Positions 24,179-33,093 of a stretch of 41,050 nt of DNA are shown in pieces. A program made the position numbers and the translations under genes. Within the stretch, counting starts at the first letter, position 1, and each line of letters opens with the position of its first letter. Location: positions 1 to 41,050 of the forward strand of contig CBDUHN010000032.1 in assembly GCA_965367295.1 (NCBI GenBank), written 5' to 3'. This stretch comes from JAIVHA01 sp965367295. GTDB taxonomy: Bacteria; Pseudomonadota; Gammaproteobacteria; DSM-19610. The notes under the pieces were generated by a model. The model did not search any database. It was not told the DNA's origin and saw only the letters and a list, made by a program, of their open reading frames with translations.

Positions 24179-26001
24179 GAATCCAGGTCTTTGTCCTGAA
24201 GCAGCAGCGGCACATAGCTGGCATAGGACAGGGGGTTTTCAGCAATAACACCGGCAGTGATAGCCGGCGCGGTATCCATGGGTAGCTGTTCGCCGGCTCT
24301 GCTGGAAAGCCAGCCGGATACTTCCAGCAAGATGGCGGCGGGAGATGGCAGTGCTCCATCTTCAATGACCTGGTGCCACGACGCAAACCCCGGCGGGGTC
24401 GCCTCGCTCAAACGCCAGCCCTGCTCACTGTGAAAACGCAGCCGCGCGGACTCAACCAGCGTTTGCAGCAGTTCGACATCCTCTTCATCACCCGTAAACC
24501 GGCACCAGGCCATCAGGCCCGCGGCCACATAGGCATAGTCCTCCAGTTCGCCTTCCCGCATATACCCCTTGGCGTCAACCAGTCGGTACAAATTCCCCTG
24601 GTTCCAGAAATGTCGGACCAGAAAGCGGCGTAATTCAGCTGCTGCCTGGCGGTGTTCATCATTGCCGGTAGCCTCGGCGAGTTGCACCAGGCTTTTCAAC
24701 AGCAGGCCATTCCATGCCGCCAGTACCTTTTCATCGCGCGGCAGACGACGTTGCTTACGAGCCTGCAGTAGAGTGTGATCCATATGCTGTACCGCGGTCT
24801 GCAACTCCGCCGGCGACAAGCCAGTCCACTCCTGGACATCCATCGCAGCCTGAATCCGCATCGGCAACTCATCCACCAAGGTCGATTGCGCCTCGGAAAA
24901 TCCATACCAGTGCCGGGCCAACCGGTATTGCGATTCGGTAAGAAGCTCCCGTAACTGTGCCTGCGACCAAAGGTAATAACCGCCCTCCGCGCCTTCGCCA
25001 TCCACCGCCGAGAGGCTGGCGATATAGCCGCCACCGACAGCACGCATCTCACGCTGCAGGAAAGCAAAGGTCTGCTCGGCCACCTGCAGCCAGGCCTTAT
25101 CCTGAAACAGCCGGGCGGATTGCGCGTACAGGCCCAGCAACTGCGCGTTGTCGTACAACATCTTTTCAAAATGCGGACTGCGCCAACCGGGATCGGTGGT
25201 GTAGCGAAAAAAGCCACCGCCCAAATGATCCCGCAGACCCAGGCCAGCCATTTGCCGCAGTGTCAGCTGAACAAATTCCCTGCGTCGCGCATCGGGTTGT
25301 GCCTGCTGCAGGAATAGCAGGGTCTGCAACAAAGGTACGTTGGGGAATTTACTTTGATTGCCGAAACCGCCCTCCAGCTCATCGGCGACCGCCCATAGCC
25401 GTTGATCGAACAACTGCAGGAGTGTCGCCGTTGATACCTGCGGAGATGCCGTTGCAGCAGCGGCTTTGCGCTCGCTTGCGGCCGCCTCCACGGCCAGCCG
25501 CCTCAGCTCCCCGGGGTCTTCCTTCCAGGCCTGCTCAAGATTCACGAGCAGGGTATGAAACGCTTCCGGTTGCGCGTAGACCAGCCCCAGTAATGGATAG
25601 CCTTCCGGCGTCAAAAACACATTCAACGGCCAGCCGGCATGACCGCGGGTTTTGCGGACAAAGGCGAGCAGCTGCGCATCCAGCGCGGGCTGCAGTTCAC
25701 GGTCCAGTTTGACCGGTATGGTGAAGCGATTGAGCAGTGCGGCAATGCCCGGGTTACGAAAACTCTCGCGCTGCATCACATGGCACCAGTGACAGGCGAA
25801 ATAGCCGCTGGAGATAAACAGCAGCTTGCCTTCCTGCTGCGCCTGCGCCAGCAATTGCGGACGCCAGCTGCGCCACTGAACGGGGTCGTCCGCATGCTGT
25901 GCCAGATAAGGTGAGGGATGATCCGTCAGCTCCCCGGCCCACCCCGGGTGCAGCGTGAGACATGCGCACAAGAGCAGAAAAAAGCGGGATCGCAGGCGCA
26001 T
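24163..26001 (-). CDS. Exported DUF255/YyaL-type protein with thioredoxin fold
   Basis: A 612-residue protein. The ATG at 26001 starts a signal peptide (MRLRSRFFLLLCACLTLHPGWAG); the frame is open 12 residues further upstream. Then comes a thioredoxin-like domain with HPSPYLAQHADDPVQW and ACHWCHVM (C70-C73), characteristic of the DUF255/SSP411 family, and a long helical region like the six-hairpin glycosidase fold. Family members are usually described as cytosolic, and their reaction is unknown. The signal peptide suggests this one works in the periplasm. It lies 50 nt behind tatC on the same strand, so it is probably the last gene of the his-tat operon; its signal peptide has no twin arginine, so it should use Sec. 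Confidence 0.8.
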   Translation of the reverse strand: MRLRSRFFLLLCACLTLHPGWAGELTDHPSPYLAQHADDPVQWRSWRPQLLAQAQQEGKLLFISSGYFACHWCHVMQRESFRNPGIAALLNRFTIPVKLDRELQPALDAQLLAFVRKTRGHAGWPLNVFLTPEGYPLLGLVYAQPEAFHTLLVNLEQAWKEDPGELRRLAVEAAASERKAAAATASPQVSTATLLQLFDQRLWAVADELEGGFGNQSKFPNVPLLQTLLFLQQAQPDARRREFVQLTLRQMAGLGLRDHLGGGFFRYTTDPGWRSPHFEKMLYDNAQLLGLYAQSARLFQDKAWLQVAEQTFAFLQREMRAVGGGYIASLSAVDGEGAEGGYYLWSQAQLRELLTESQYRLARHWYGFSEAQSTLVDELPMRIQAAMDVQEWTGLSPAELQTAVQHMDHTLLQARKQRRLPRDEKVLAAWNGLLLKSLVQLAEATGNDEHRQAAAELRRFLVRHFWNQGNLYRLVDAKGYMREGELEDYAYVAAGLMAWCRFTGDEEDVELLQTLVESARLRFHSEQGWRLSEATPPGFASWHQVIEDGALPSPAAILLEVSGWLSSRAGEQLPMDTAPAITAGVIAENPLSYASYVPLLLQDKDLDSQPPE

Positions 26002-26051
26002 AGGAAACCTCGCGCGGATAGAAAAAGATACCCCCACAACGGGGAGCCGGG

Positions 26052-26921
26052 TTACTTGTTTTCGGGGTGGGAACCCGACGGACGATCCTCTTCCGCCTCG
26101 ATGCGATCGAGCTCCGCATCCATCTCATCCTCCGACATGGGCTGATAGCCAGACGGTTCATCGGCGTCAGACGCTGGTGCGACAAAATGCTTCGAGAAGA
26201 AGATCCCCAGCTCAAACAGTAACCACATGGGTACCGCAAGCAGGGTCTGGGAAATGATATCGGGCGGCGTGAGCAGCATGCCGATCACAAAGGTGCCAAC
26301 GATGACATACGGGCGCTTTTCCCGCAGTGCGGCCGGCGTCACCACCCCACCCCAGACCAGCAGGATGGTGGCAATGGGCACTTCGAAAGCCACCCCGAAA
26401 GCAAAGAACAGCGTCAGCACGAAATCCAGGTACTTGCCGATGTCGGTCATCACCGACACGCCCTCTGGTGCAGTGCCGGTAAGAAAAGCAAAGATCAGCG
26501 GAAACACGACAAAATAGGCGAATGCCGCACCGCCATAGAACAGCAGGGTGCTCGACACCAGCAGCGGAAATACCTTCTTGCGTTCGTGCTGATACAGGCC
26601 CGGCGCCACGAAGCCCCATACCTGGTAGAGGATCACCGGCATGGCGATGAAAATCGCCAGCACCAGGGTCAGCTTGAAGGGAATCAGGAACGGCGACGCC
26701 ACCTCGATGGCAATCATGGAGCTGCCTTCCGGCAGATGTTTGGTAAGCGGTCCGGCCAGCGCGGAAAACAGTTTGTTGGCGAACGGGGTGAGGACCAGGA
26801 ACACCACGATGATTGCGAGCACCATGCGCATGACGCGATCACGCAGTTCCACCAGATGTGAGAGGAAGGGCTGCTCGTCGAGCTCCTCTGGCGGCGGGTC
26901 CTGTTTACCGGTGGGTGTCAT
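26052..26921 (-). CDS. tatC: Sec-independent protein translocase TatC
   Basis: Core receptor of the twin-arginine translocase in the inner membrane; it binds the RR signal peptide of folded substrates. The 289-residue protein has six membrane helices, the N-terminal FLSHLVELRDRVMR signature, and family stretches FKLTLVLAIFIAMPVILYQ and FGVAFEVPI. A long acidic C-terminal tail (from about 250, ending in EEDRPSGSHPENK) is added compared with E. coli. Its start overlaps the end of tatB by 17 nt, which implies coupled translation. Confidence 0.96.
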   Translation of the reverse strand: MTPTGKQDPPPEELDEQPFLSHLVELRDRVMRMVLAIIVVFLVLTPFANKLFSALAGPLTKHLPEGSSMIAIEVASPFLIPFKLTLVLAIFIAMPVILYQVWGFVAPGLYQHERKKVFPLLVSSTLLFYGGAAFAYFVVFPLIFAFLTGTAPEGVSVMTDIGKYLDFVLTLFFAFGVAFEVPIATILLVWGGVVTPAALREKRPYVIVGTFVIGMLLTPPDIISQTLLAVPMWLLFELGIFFSKHFVAPASDADEPSGYQPMSEDEMDAELDRIEAEEDRPSGSHPENK

Positions 26922-27267
26922 GGGACTCGGATTGCGTGGCTGAATCTGCAGGGGAGGAGTCGGGTGCGGGCTTTACTGCAATCTTGCCGGTGTCGGTACT
27001 CACGCGTTCCAGTTCGTCCACTGCCGACTGGGTTTCCTCCATGATGTCGTGCAGGCCGGGCAACTCGGCCTGTTTGCTCATCACCTTCTTCAACTCCTCC
27101 GCTGCCAGTTCGCGGTCGATGTCCGCCTTCACCGACGCCACCATGGAACGCGCCTTGCCGAGCCACAGGCCGGCGGTACGGGCCAGTTTCGGCAGGCGCT
27201 CGGGACCAACCACCAGCAGCGTCACTACACCGATCAGCAGCAGCTCGAAAAAGCCGACATCGAACAT
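26905..27267 (-). CDS. tatB: Sec-independent protein translocase TatB
   Basis: Partner of TatC in the substrate-receptor complex. A 120-residue protein with one N-terminal membrane helix (MFDVGFFELLLIGVVTLLVVGPERLPKLAR), where the conserved Glu at the start of the helix and the GPERLP hinge identify TatB rather than TatA. An amphipathic helix and an acidic C-terminal tail follow. It lies 30 nt behind tatA. Confidence 0.95.
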   Translation of the reverse strand: MFDVGFFELLLIGVVTLLVVGPERLPKLARTAGLWLGKARSMVASVKADIDRELAAEELKKVMSKQAELPGLHDIMEETQSAVDELERVSTDTGKIAVKPAPDSSPADSATQSESHDTHR

Positions 27268-27297
27268 GGGGATTATCCGCTAGCGAAAACCGCGGAC

Positions 27298-27534
27298 TCA
27301 GACCTTGTCCTGTTCTTTCTTGGTCACTTCACCGTCGATGACACGACTTTCCTTCTGGTCTTCCAGCTTGGCATCAGAGGATTTATCCTCGTCTCCGCCT
27401 TCTTTCACCGCCTGCTTGAAGCCCTTCACCGCGCCACCCAGGTCGGAACCCAGGGTCTTGATTCGCTTGGCGCCAAACAGGACCAGCACGATCGCCAGGA
27501 TAATCAACAACTGCCAAATACTAATGCCACCCAT
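27298..27534 (-). CDS. tatA: Sec-independent protein translocase TatA
   Basis: Pore-forming or membrane-weakening subunit of the twin-arginine translocase. A 78-residue protein: MGGISIWQLLIILAIVLVLFG as the membrane helix, the FGAKR(I) hinge, then an amphipathic helix (LGSDLGGAVKGFKQAVK) and a charged tail. It starts 58 nt after hisE, continuing the his operon as in many non-enteric gammaproteobacteria. Confidence 0.95.
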   Translation of the reverse strand: MGGISIWQLLIILAIVLVLFGAKRIKTLGSDLGGAVKGFKQAVKEGGDEDKSSDAKLEDQKESRVIDGEVTKKEQDKV

Positions 27535-27592
27535 GGGTTATCTCCTCGAAATGAGCTTGCGCATGTTCAGTAAAGACGCGCGAGCGGGGAAT

Positions 27593-27910
27593 TTATTTGC
27601 TGCGCGAGGCCTTTTCCTCCAGCCCCGACAGTCCGAACCGACGATCCAGTTCCGCCAGCACCTGCTCCGGCCCGAGGCCACGCTCGGCCAGCATCACCAG
27701 GGTATGAAACCAGAGATCGGCGGTTTCATAGATCAGGTGCTCCGCCGAATCGCCCTTGGCCGCCAGGATGGTCTCGGTGGCCTCTTCACCCACCTTTTTC
27801 AGGATCGCGTCCAGCCCCTTGCTATAGAGCTTGGCCACATACGAACTATCCGGGTCCGCCTGTTTGCGCGCTTCCAGTACCTGCGCCAGTTTTTCCAGTG
27901 TATCGTTCAT
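27593..27910 (-). CDS. hisE: Phosphoribosyl-ATP pyrophosphatase
   Basis: Second step of histidine synthesis: hydrolysis of PR-ATP to PR-AMP. A 105-residue all-helical protein with the MazG-like metal-binding motif in KKVGEEATETILAAK and later ETADLWFHTLVML. Here HisE and HisI are separate proteins, unlike the fused HisIE of E. coli. The gene is 25 nt behind hisI. Confidence 0.95.
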   Translation of the reverse strand: MNDTLEKLAQVLEARKQADPDSSYVAKLYSKGLDAILKKVGEEATETILAAKGDSAEHLIYETADLWFHTLVMLAERGLGPEQVLAELDRRFGLSGLEEKASRSK

Positions 27911-27935
27911 TATACGCTTCTATCCGCGATGCGGA

Positions 27936-28325
27936 TTACCGGTAAATATCCTTCGGGTCTTTCAGCACCGGCTCAACCGCCTGCCATCGGCCGTTTTCGA
28001 GGCGATGGAAAAAGCAACTGCGCCGCCCGGTATGGCAGGCGATGCCACCCACCTGTTCAATCTTCAGCAGCACAACGTCCTTGTCACAATCGAGGCGGAG
28101 CTCCTTTACCTGCTGCACATGGCCGGACTCCTCACCCTTGGGCCACAGCTTGCCACGCGAACGGGACCAGTATACGGCGCGTCCCTCGCGCACGGTCATG
28201 GCCAGCGCCTCCCGATTCATCCAGGCAAACATGAGAATCTCGCCGGTTTCGGCATCCTGGGCGATGGCCGGCACCAGGCCATCGTCGGTCCAGGTGATCT
28301 CGTCGAGCCAGGCTTCCCCGTTCAC
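27936..28325 (-). CDS. hisI: Phosphoribosyl-AMP cyclohydrolase
   Basis: Third step of histidine synthesis: opens the adenine ring of PR-AMP. The 129-residue protein has the family motifs VLMFAWMN-like (ILMFAWMNREAL), YWSRSRGKLWPKGEESGHVQ, and the zinc/magnesium site region LDCDKDVVLL and ACHTGRRSCFF. It overlaps the end of hisF by 4 nt, indicating coupled translation. Confidence 0.95.
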   Translation of the reverse strand: MNGEAWLDEITWTDDGLVPAIAQDAETGEILMFAWMNREALAMTVREGRAVYWSRSRGKLWPKGEESGHVQQVKELRLDCDKDVVLLKIEQVGGIACHTGRRSCFFHRLENGRWQAVEPVLKDPKDIYR

Positions 28326-29095
28326 AGCCTCATTTCCACGCCGGCCGCGGCCATATGCTCCTTGGCCTGGTGAATGGTGAATTCACCGAAATGGAAGATG
28401 CTGGCGGCCAGCACGGCATCGGCCTTGCCCTGCACCACACCCTCCACCAGGTGATCCAGGTTGCCAACGCCGCCGGAGGCGATCACCGGCACCTTCACGG
28501 CCTCGCTAATGGCGCGTGTCAACTCCAGATCGAAGCCGTTTTTGGTGCCGTCACGATCCATGCTGGTGAGCAATATCTCGCCGGCGCCGTAATCCACCAT
28601 GCGCTGCGCCCACTCGATGGCATCGATACCGGTGGACTTGCGGCCACCGTGGGTGAAGATCTCCCAGCGCGGCGGCTCGCCTTCCCCGCTCACCCGCTTG
28701 GCATCGATGGCCACCACGATGCACTGGGAACCAAAACGTTCCGCGGCCTCGCGCACGAACTCCGGGCGGGACACCGCGGCGGTATTGATGGCCACCTTGT
28801 CGGCACCGGCATTGAGCATACGGCGGATATCGGGTAATTCGCGGATCCCGCCGCCAACCGTCAGCGGGATGAACACCTCGCCGGCCACCTGCTCCACCAC
28901 GTGCACCATGGTTTCACGTTCGTCGGAGCTGGCAGTGATGTCGAGAAAGGTGATTTCATCGGCACCTTCCTGGTCGTAACGACGCGCCACCTCAACCGGA
29001 TCACCGGCGTCGCGGATATCCACGAACTTGACGCCCTTGACCACGCGACCAGCGTCCACGTCGAGGCAGGGAATGATGCGTTTGGCTAGACCCAC
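28322..29095 (-). CDS. hisF: Imidazole glycerol phosphate synthase, cyclase subunit
   Basis: With HisH it converts PRFAR and ammonia to IGP and AICAR. A 257-residue TIM barrel beginning MGLAKRIIPCLDVDAGRVVKG, where D12 corresponds to the catalytic acid near the N-terminus; the second catalytic Asp is in VVAIDAKR. Phosphate-binding loops GGG(I) and ASGGVGN are present. It follows hisA by 6 nt. Confidence 0.97.
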   Translation of the reverse strand: MGLAKRIIPCLDVDAGRVVKGVKFVDIRDAGDPVEVARRYDQEGADEITFLDITASSDERETMVHVVEQVAGEVFIPLTVGGGIRELPDIRRMLNAGADKVAINTAAVSRPEFVREAAERFGSQCIVVAIDAKRVSGEGEPPRWEIFTHGGRKSTGIDAIEWAQRMVDYGAGEILLTSMDRDGTKNGFDLELTRAISEAVKVPVIASGGVGNLDHLVEGVVQGKADAVLAASIFHFGEFTIHQAKEHMAAAGVEMRL

Positions 29096-29101
29096 GGCGT
29101 G

Positions 29102-29833
29102 CTAGGCTCCATCAACCAGCTTCTGGGCTTCGGCCAGATCAATGGTGCCCTCATAGAGAGCGCGGCCGATGATGGCACCCATGATGCCCGTATCCTCCTG
29201 TCCCTTGAGGGACTTCACATCGTCGAGGGTGCTGACCCCGCCGGAGGCAATGACGGGGATACTGATGGCATTGGCCAGTTCCACGGTGGACTCCAGGCTC
29301 ACACCTTTCATCATGCCGTCGCGGCCGATGTCGGTGTAGACAATGGCCTCGACGCCGTCATCCTCAAAGCGCTGGGCCAGGTCGATGACACTGTGGTGGG
29401 ACAGCTTGGACCAGCCGTCGATGGCCACCTTGCCATCCTTCGCATCCAGGCCGACGATAATGTGGCCGGGAAACTCCAGGCACAGATCATTGACGAAATG
29501 CGGGGTGCTGACCGCCTTGGTGCCGATAATCACATACTGCACGCCCGCATTGAGGTAGGCCTGCACTGTGTCTTCGTCACGGATACCGCCCCCCACCTGA
29601 ATGGGCAGGTCGGGAAAGGCATCGGCGATGCGATGGATCACCTCGGCATTGACCGGCTTGCCGGCAAAGGCACCGTTGAGGTCCACCAGATGGAGTCGCC
29701 GCGCGCCGGCCTCCACCCATTTCCGTGCCATGTCCAGGGGGTCGTCGGCAAAGACGGTTTCATCCTCCATGCGCCCCTGGCGCAGCCGCACGCATTTGCC
29801 ATCTTTCAGGTCAATGGCCGGGATCAGCAACAT
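29102..29833 (-). CDS. hisA: ProFAR isomerase
   Basis: Isomerises N'-(5-phosphoribosyl)formimino-AICAR-phosphate (ProFAR to PRFAR). A 243-residue TIM barrel starting MLLIPAIDLKDGKCVRLRQG with D8 as the catalytic acid; VGGGIRDEDTV and ASGGVSTLDDV form the phosphate sites. Its relation to hisF and its position between hisH and hisF fit the usual order. A 93-nt gap separates it from hisH, the longest inside the his block. Confidence 0.96.
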   Translation of the reverse strand: MLLIPAIDLKDGKCVRLRQGRMEDETVFADDPLDMARKWVEAGARRLHLVDLNGAFAGKPVNAEVIHRIADAFPDLPIQVGGGIRDEDTVQAYLNAGVQYVIIGTKAVSTPHFVNDLCLEFPGHIIVGLDAKDGKVAIDGWSKLSHHSVIDLAQRFEDDGVEAIVYTDIGRDGMMKGVSLESTVELANAISIPVIASGGVSTLDDVKSLKGQEDTGIMGAIIGRALYEGTIDLAEAQKLVDGA

Positions 29834-29926
29834 TGCTCAATTCCTCATCATCGGGTCGGGTAAGCATACGCAAGCATTCAGGAAAACCAGGGGTGCGGGT
29901 TCCAGTGCATCCTGGGTACCGGAAGT

Positions 29927-30574
29927 TCACGCCTGGCCATTCCATCGCACAAAATTGGCCAGCAGTTGCAAACCGGTATGCTGGCTCTTTTCGGGATGAC
30001 ACTGTACCGCAAACAGGTTTTCCCGGGCCACCGCGGAGGCGAAACCCAGCCCGTATTCGGTACGGCCGGCCATGTGGAGCGGGTCGGCCGGCTCGGCAAA
30101 ATAGCTGTGTACGAAATAGAAGCGGCTGCCGTCGGGGATGCCTTTCCAGAGCGGATGCTCACTGGCGGCGTGAATCTGGTTCCAGCCCATATGCGGTACC
30201 TTGAGACGCTCGCCGGTTACCGGATCAGCCAGCTCCTCCGGGAACCGGCGCACCCGCCCATGGATCAGCCCCAGGCAGTCAACCCCATCATTTTCCTCGC
30301 TAAAATCCAGCATGGCCTGCATGCCAAGGCAGACTCCGAGTAACGGCTTGGTGTTCGCCACCTCCCGCAACACATCATCGAGGCCGAGCCGTTGCAGCTC
30401 CGCCATACAGTCGCGGATGGCGCCTACACCGGGGAAGATCACCCGGTCGGCACGCAGGATGGTATCGGCCTCGGTGCTGACCCACACCCGATCGTCGCCG
30501 GCCACGTGTTCGACGGCCTTGGCGATGGAGTGCAGGTTGCCCATGCCGTAATCGATGATTGCTATGGAAGCCAT
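29927..30574 (-). CDS. hisH: Imidazole glycerol phosphate synthase, glutaminase subunit
   Basis: Class I glutamine amidotransferase that feeds ammonia to HisF. A 215-residue protein with all three catalytic residues: C82 in LLGVCLGMQ, and H193 and E195 in QCHPEKS. It starts MASIAIIDYGMGNLHS, as usual for the family. It is located between hisB and hisA on the same strand. Confidence 0.97.
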   Translation of the reverse strand: MASIAIIDYGMGNLHSIAKAVEHVAGDDRVWVSTEADTILRADRVIFPGVGAIRDCMAELQRLGLDDVLREVANTKPLLGVCLGMQAMLDFSEENDGVDCLGLIHGRVRRFPEELADPVTGERLKVPHMGWNQIHAASEHPLWKGIPDGSRFYFVHSYFAEPADPLHMAGRTEYGLGFASAVARENLFAVQCHPEKSQHTGLQLLANFVRWNGQA

Positions 30575-30632
30575 GGGAATAATGAAATCTGGTTGCTAGT
30601 ACGTCCTGGCACGGCAGCGCCCCGAGTCCTGG

Positions 30633-31226
30633 TTACAGACTCCCCTTGGTGGACGGCATCATGCCGGCCATGCGCGGGTCCGGTTCCAGGGCCATACGCA
30701 GGGCACGGCCAAAGGCCTTGAATACCGTCTCCGCCACATGGTGGGCATTGCTGCCGCGCAGGCAGTCGATATGCAGGGTCACCTTGGCATGATTCACGAA
30801 GCCCTGGAAGAATTCGTGAAACAGGTCCACATCGAAATCGCCGATGCGGGCCCGGGGGAACTCCACTCCGTATTCCAGCCCGGGGCGGCCGGAGAAATCC
30901 ACCACCACCCGCGACAGGGCCTCATCCAGCGGTACATAAGCATGGCCGTAGCGGCGAATACCCTGCTTGTCGCCCAGCGCCTCGGCAAAGGCCTGCCCAA
31001 TGGTGATGCCGATGTCTTCCACCGTGTGATGGGCATCGATGTGCAGATCGCCATTGGCCTTGATGTCCAGATCCACCAGCCCGTGCCGGGCCACCTGGTC
31101 CAGCATGTGCTCCAGGAAGGGCACCCCGGTCTCCTGGCGACAGACCCCGCTGCCATCCAGGTTTACCGATACCGTGATCTGGGTTTCCAGGGTATCCCGA
31201 CGGACGGACGCCTGACGTTGTGACAT
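30633..31226 (-). CDS. hisB: Imidazoleglycerol-phosphate dehydratase (monofunctional)
   Basis: Dehydrates IGP to imidazole acetol phosphate. A 197-residue protein with the two metal-binding histidine motifs, DAHHTVEDIGI and SNAHHVAETVFKA, and the active-site loop FLEHMLDQVARHG. It lacks the phosphatase domain fused to it in E. coli, so histidinol phosphatase is coded elsewhere. It is the first gene of the his-tat block; the ATG at 31224-31226 has only a weak ribosome site. Confidence 0.96.
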   Translation of the reverse strand: MSQRQASVRRDTLETQITVSVNLDGSGVCRQETGVPFLEHMLDQVARHGLVDLDIKANGDLHIDAHHTVEDIGITIGQAFAEALGDKQGIRRYGHAYVPLDEALSRVVVDFSGRPGLEYGVEFPRARIGDFDVDLFHEFFQGFVNHAKVTLHIDCLRGSNAHHVAETVFKAFGRALRMALEPDPRMAGMMPSTKGSL

Positions 31227-31321
31227 GACAATTGTTACCTGTTTGTAACGAAACCACCGCCCGCAGACAGGCGAAAGGGGAATCCTAGCGGAAATCCGCC
31301 CAATAGAGAACCATTTAAAGT

Positions 31322-31338
31322 AAAAACCCTCGGTTTTT
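31322..31338. terminator. A/T-type hairpin between hisB and the FNR gene
   Basis: AAAAACC-CTC-GGTTTTT forms a 7-bp stem with a 3-nt loop and ends in a T-run on the plus strand (and by symmetry on the minus strand). It lies between two divergent genes, where no transcript end is expected, so it may be a leader or operator structure instead. Low GC stem; weak call. Confidence 0.3.
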
Positions 31339-31475
31339 CCAACCCTTGGCTGTGCTTACAAGGGGAGACGGGGCGCACCCGCCCCAGAACCGGGCAAAGC
31401 TATCCAAATCATTGATTCCACTCCTTGTATCTGTTCCAATAGATTCGTTTACAGGAAGAATTTCGCGGCGACATC

Positions 31476-32231
31476 ATGGCGAATGCAAACTCAGGCAAGA
31501 CACTGGACCTGGCCACAATGAAGGTGGCCTGCGCCAACTGCAATCTACACAACCTGTGCCTGCCGCTGGGCATCGATAGCCATGACATCGATCGCCTCGA
31601 TGACATCATCAACCGCAAGCGTCCGCTCGCGCGTGGTGAATACCTGTTTCAGGCCGGTAGCCCCTTTCATGCCATCTATGCGATTCGTTCCGGCTCGGTG
31701 AAAACCTTTTCCGCCACTGAAGACGGTCAGGAACAGGTGACCGGCTTCCATCTTCCGGGGGAACTGGTAGGACTCGATGCCATCAGCTCCGATTCCCACA
31801 ACTGCACGGCGCGCGCACTGGAGACCACCAGTGTGTGCGAGATTCCATACTCTCGACTGGAAGAGCTCAGCGCCGAAGTACCAAGTCTGCAGCGCCAGCT
31901 GTTGCGTGTGATGAGCAAGGAAATCCTGCAGGACGAGCACATGATGATGCTGCTCGGCCGCAAGGCCGCTGATGAACGCCTGGCTGCGCTGCTGCTGAGC
32001 ATCTCCAACCGCCTCAAGCAACGCGGCTTCTCAGCCAAGGAATTCAATCTCAGCATGTCGCGCAACGACATTGGCAACTATCTGGGTCTGGCGGTGGAAA
32101 CCGTCAGCCGCCTGTTCACCCGCTTCCAGGAAGAGGGCATCCTCGACGCCCAGCGCAAGCACGTACAGATCCTCGATCTGGCACGCCTGTCAGCACTGGC
32201 AGGTACCAACCGCATCCCCCCCAGCGAATAG
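31476..32231 (+). CDS. anr: Oxygen-sensing transcription regulator of the FNR/Anr family
   Basis: A 251-residue CRP-superfamily regulator that dimerises and binds DNA when its [4Fe-4S] cluster is intact without oxygen. The four cluster cysteines are C19, C22, C28 (CANCNLHNLC) and C121 (SVCEIP). The effector domain has the family segments YAIRSGSVK and QVTGFHLPGELVGLDAI. The recognition helix in NDIGNYLGLAVETVSRLF carries the E-xx-SR pattern that reads TTGAT-N4-ATCAA. An additional C110 in SHNCTARA is not part of the usual set. It stands directly upstream of ompW and the cbb3 oxidase genes, typical targets of such regulators. fnr and anr are names for the same role. Confidence 0.94.
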   Translation: MANANSGKTLDLATMKVACANCNLHNLCLPLGIDSHDIDRLDDIINRKRPLARGEYLFQAGSPFHAIYAIRSGSVKTFSATEDGQEQVTGFHLPGELVGLDAISSDSHNCTARALETTSVCEIPYSRLEELSAEVPSLQRQLLRVMSKEILQDEHMMMLLGRKAADERLAALLLSISNRLKQRGFSAKEFNLSMSRNDIGNYLGLAVETVSRLFTRFQEEGILDAQRKHVQILDLARLSALAGTNRIPPSE

Positions 32232-32277
32232 GATTCGCACGCCTCCCACCTCTCCCCCGCACCAATACTGCGCTTTG

Positions 32278-32291
32278 TTGACACACGTCAT
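32278..32291. promoter_or_regulatory. Degenerate FNR-like dyad upstream of ompW
   Basis: TTGAC-ACAC-GTCAT keeps a perfect TGAC/GTCA dyad with the right 4-nt spacing but matches the FNR box in only 7 of 10 positions. TTGACA within it could also be a -35 element, although no good -10 follows at 17 bp. Weak. Confidence 0.3.
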
Positions 32292-32406
32292 TGTCCGCAT
32301 CCAGCTGTGCGCACAAAGTACTTGCCGTACTGATTTTTCAATCCTGATGTAATCGTCGGGCAGAGATGTCCATGGCTGTCACTGCCCGCAGCGAGGAGAA
32401 ACCCAA

Positions 32407-33051
32407 ATGCAAAATACAATGATGAAATCCCTGGTGGCAGCCGCCATCGCCCTTTCCGCCAGCAGCGCCCTTGCGGTCGAGCAAGGCGACTGGATCGTGC
32501 GCGTGGGCGCCGCCCACGTAAGCCCCGATGCCAGCAGCGACCCGCTGACCACCGTAGCCGCGAATGCCACCCTCGATGTGGATAGCGATACTCAACTGGG
32601 TATCAACTTTACCTATATGTATACCGACAACATCGGTATCGAACTGCTTGCCGCAACCCCCTTCAAGCACGACATCAAGGGCGCCGGCGATATCGCCGGC
32701 CTCGGCAAGATCGCGGAAACCAAGCACCTGCCACCAACCCTGACCTTCCAGTATCACTTCGCACCGAAGTCCAATGTGCGTCCATTCGTAGGCGCCGGCA
32801 TCAACTACACCACCTTCTTCAGCGAGAAGACCGTGGGCCTGGGTGCAACCGATCTCAAGCTGGATGATTCCTGGGGCCTGGCCGCCGAGGCCGGCGTTGA
32901 TATCGACATCAATGACAAGTGGTTCGTAAGTGGCCAGGTCTACTACATGGATATCGACACCAAGGCAAAGCTGACCGGCGATATTACCGATACGGCGGAT
33001 GTGCAGATCGACCCCTGGGTTGTAATGCTCAGCATCGGTACTACTTTTTAA
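32407..33051 (+). CDS. ompW: OmpW family outer-membrane protein
   Basis: A 214-residue eight-stranded outer-membrane barrel with a hydrophobic channel. There is a clear signal peptide (MMKSLVAAAIALSASSALA), then the family start GDWIVRVGAAHVSP, the PPTLTFQYHF and RPFVGAGINYTTFF strands, and a C-terminal TTF with terminal Phe for barrel assembly. In E. coli OmpW is linked to anaerobic adaptation and FNR; here it lies between the FNR-type gene and the cbb3 operon. GAGGAGA at 32393-32399 is a good ribosome site. Confidence 0.93.
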   Translation: MQNTMMKSLVAAAIALSASSALAVEQGDWIVRVGAAHVSPDASSDPLTTVAANATLDVDSDTQLGINFTYMYTDNIGIELLAATPFKHDIKGAGDIAGLGKIAETKHLPPTLTFQYHFAPKSNVRPFVGAGINYTTFFSEKTVGLGATDLKLDDSWGLAAEAGVDIDINDKWFVSGQVYYMDIDTKAKLTGDITDTADVQIDPWVVMLSIGTTF

Positions 33052-33067
33052 TTGATAAGCAGTCCGC

Positions 33068-33093
33068 GGGCGGCATTCGTTCGAATGCCGCCC
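33068..33093 (+). terminator. Perfect 12-bp hairpin after ompW
   Basis: GGGCGGCATTCG (33068-33079) and its exact reverse complement (33082-33093) enclose a 2-nt loop. No T-run follows, so it may be an mRNA 3'-end stabiliser or a partial terminator between ompW and ccoN. Confidence 0.55.
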
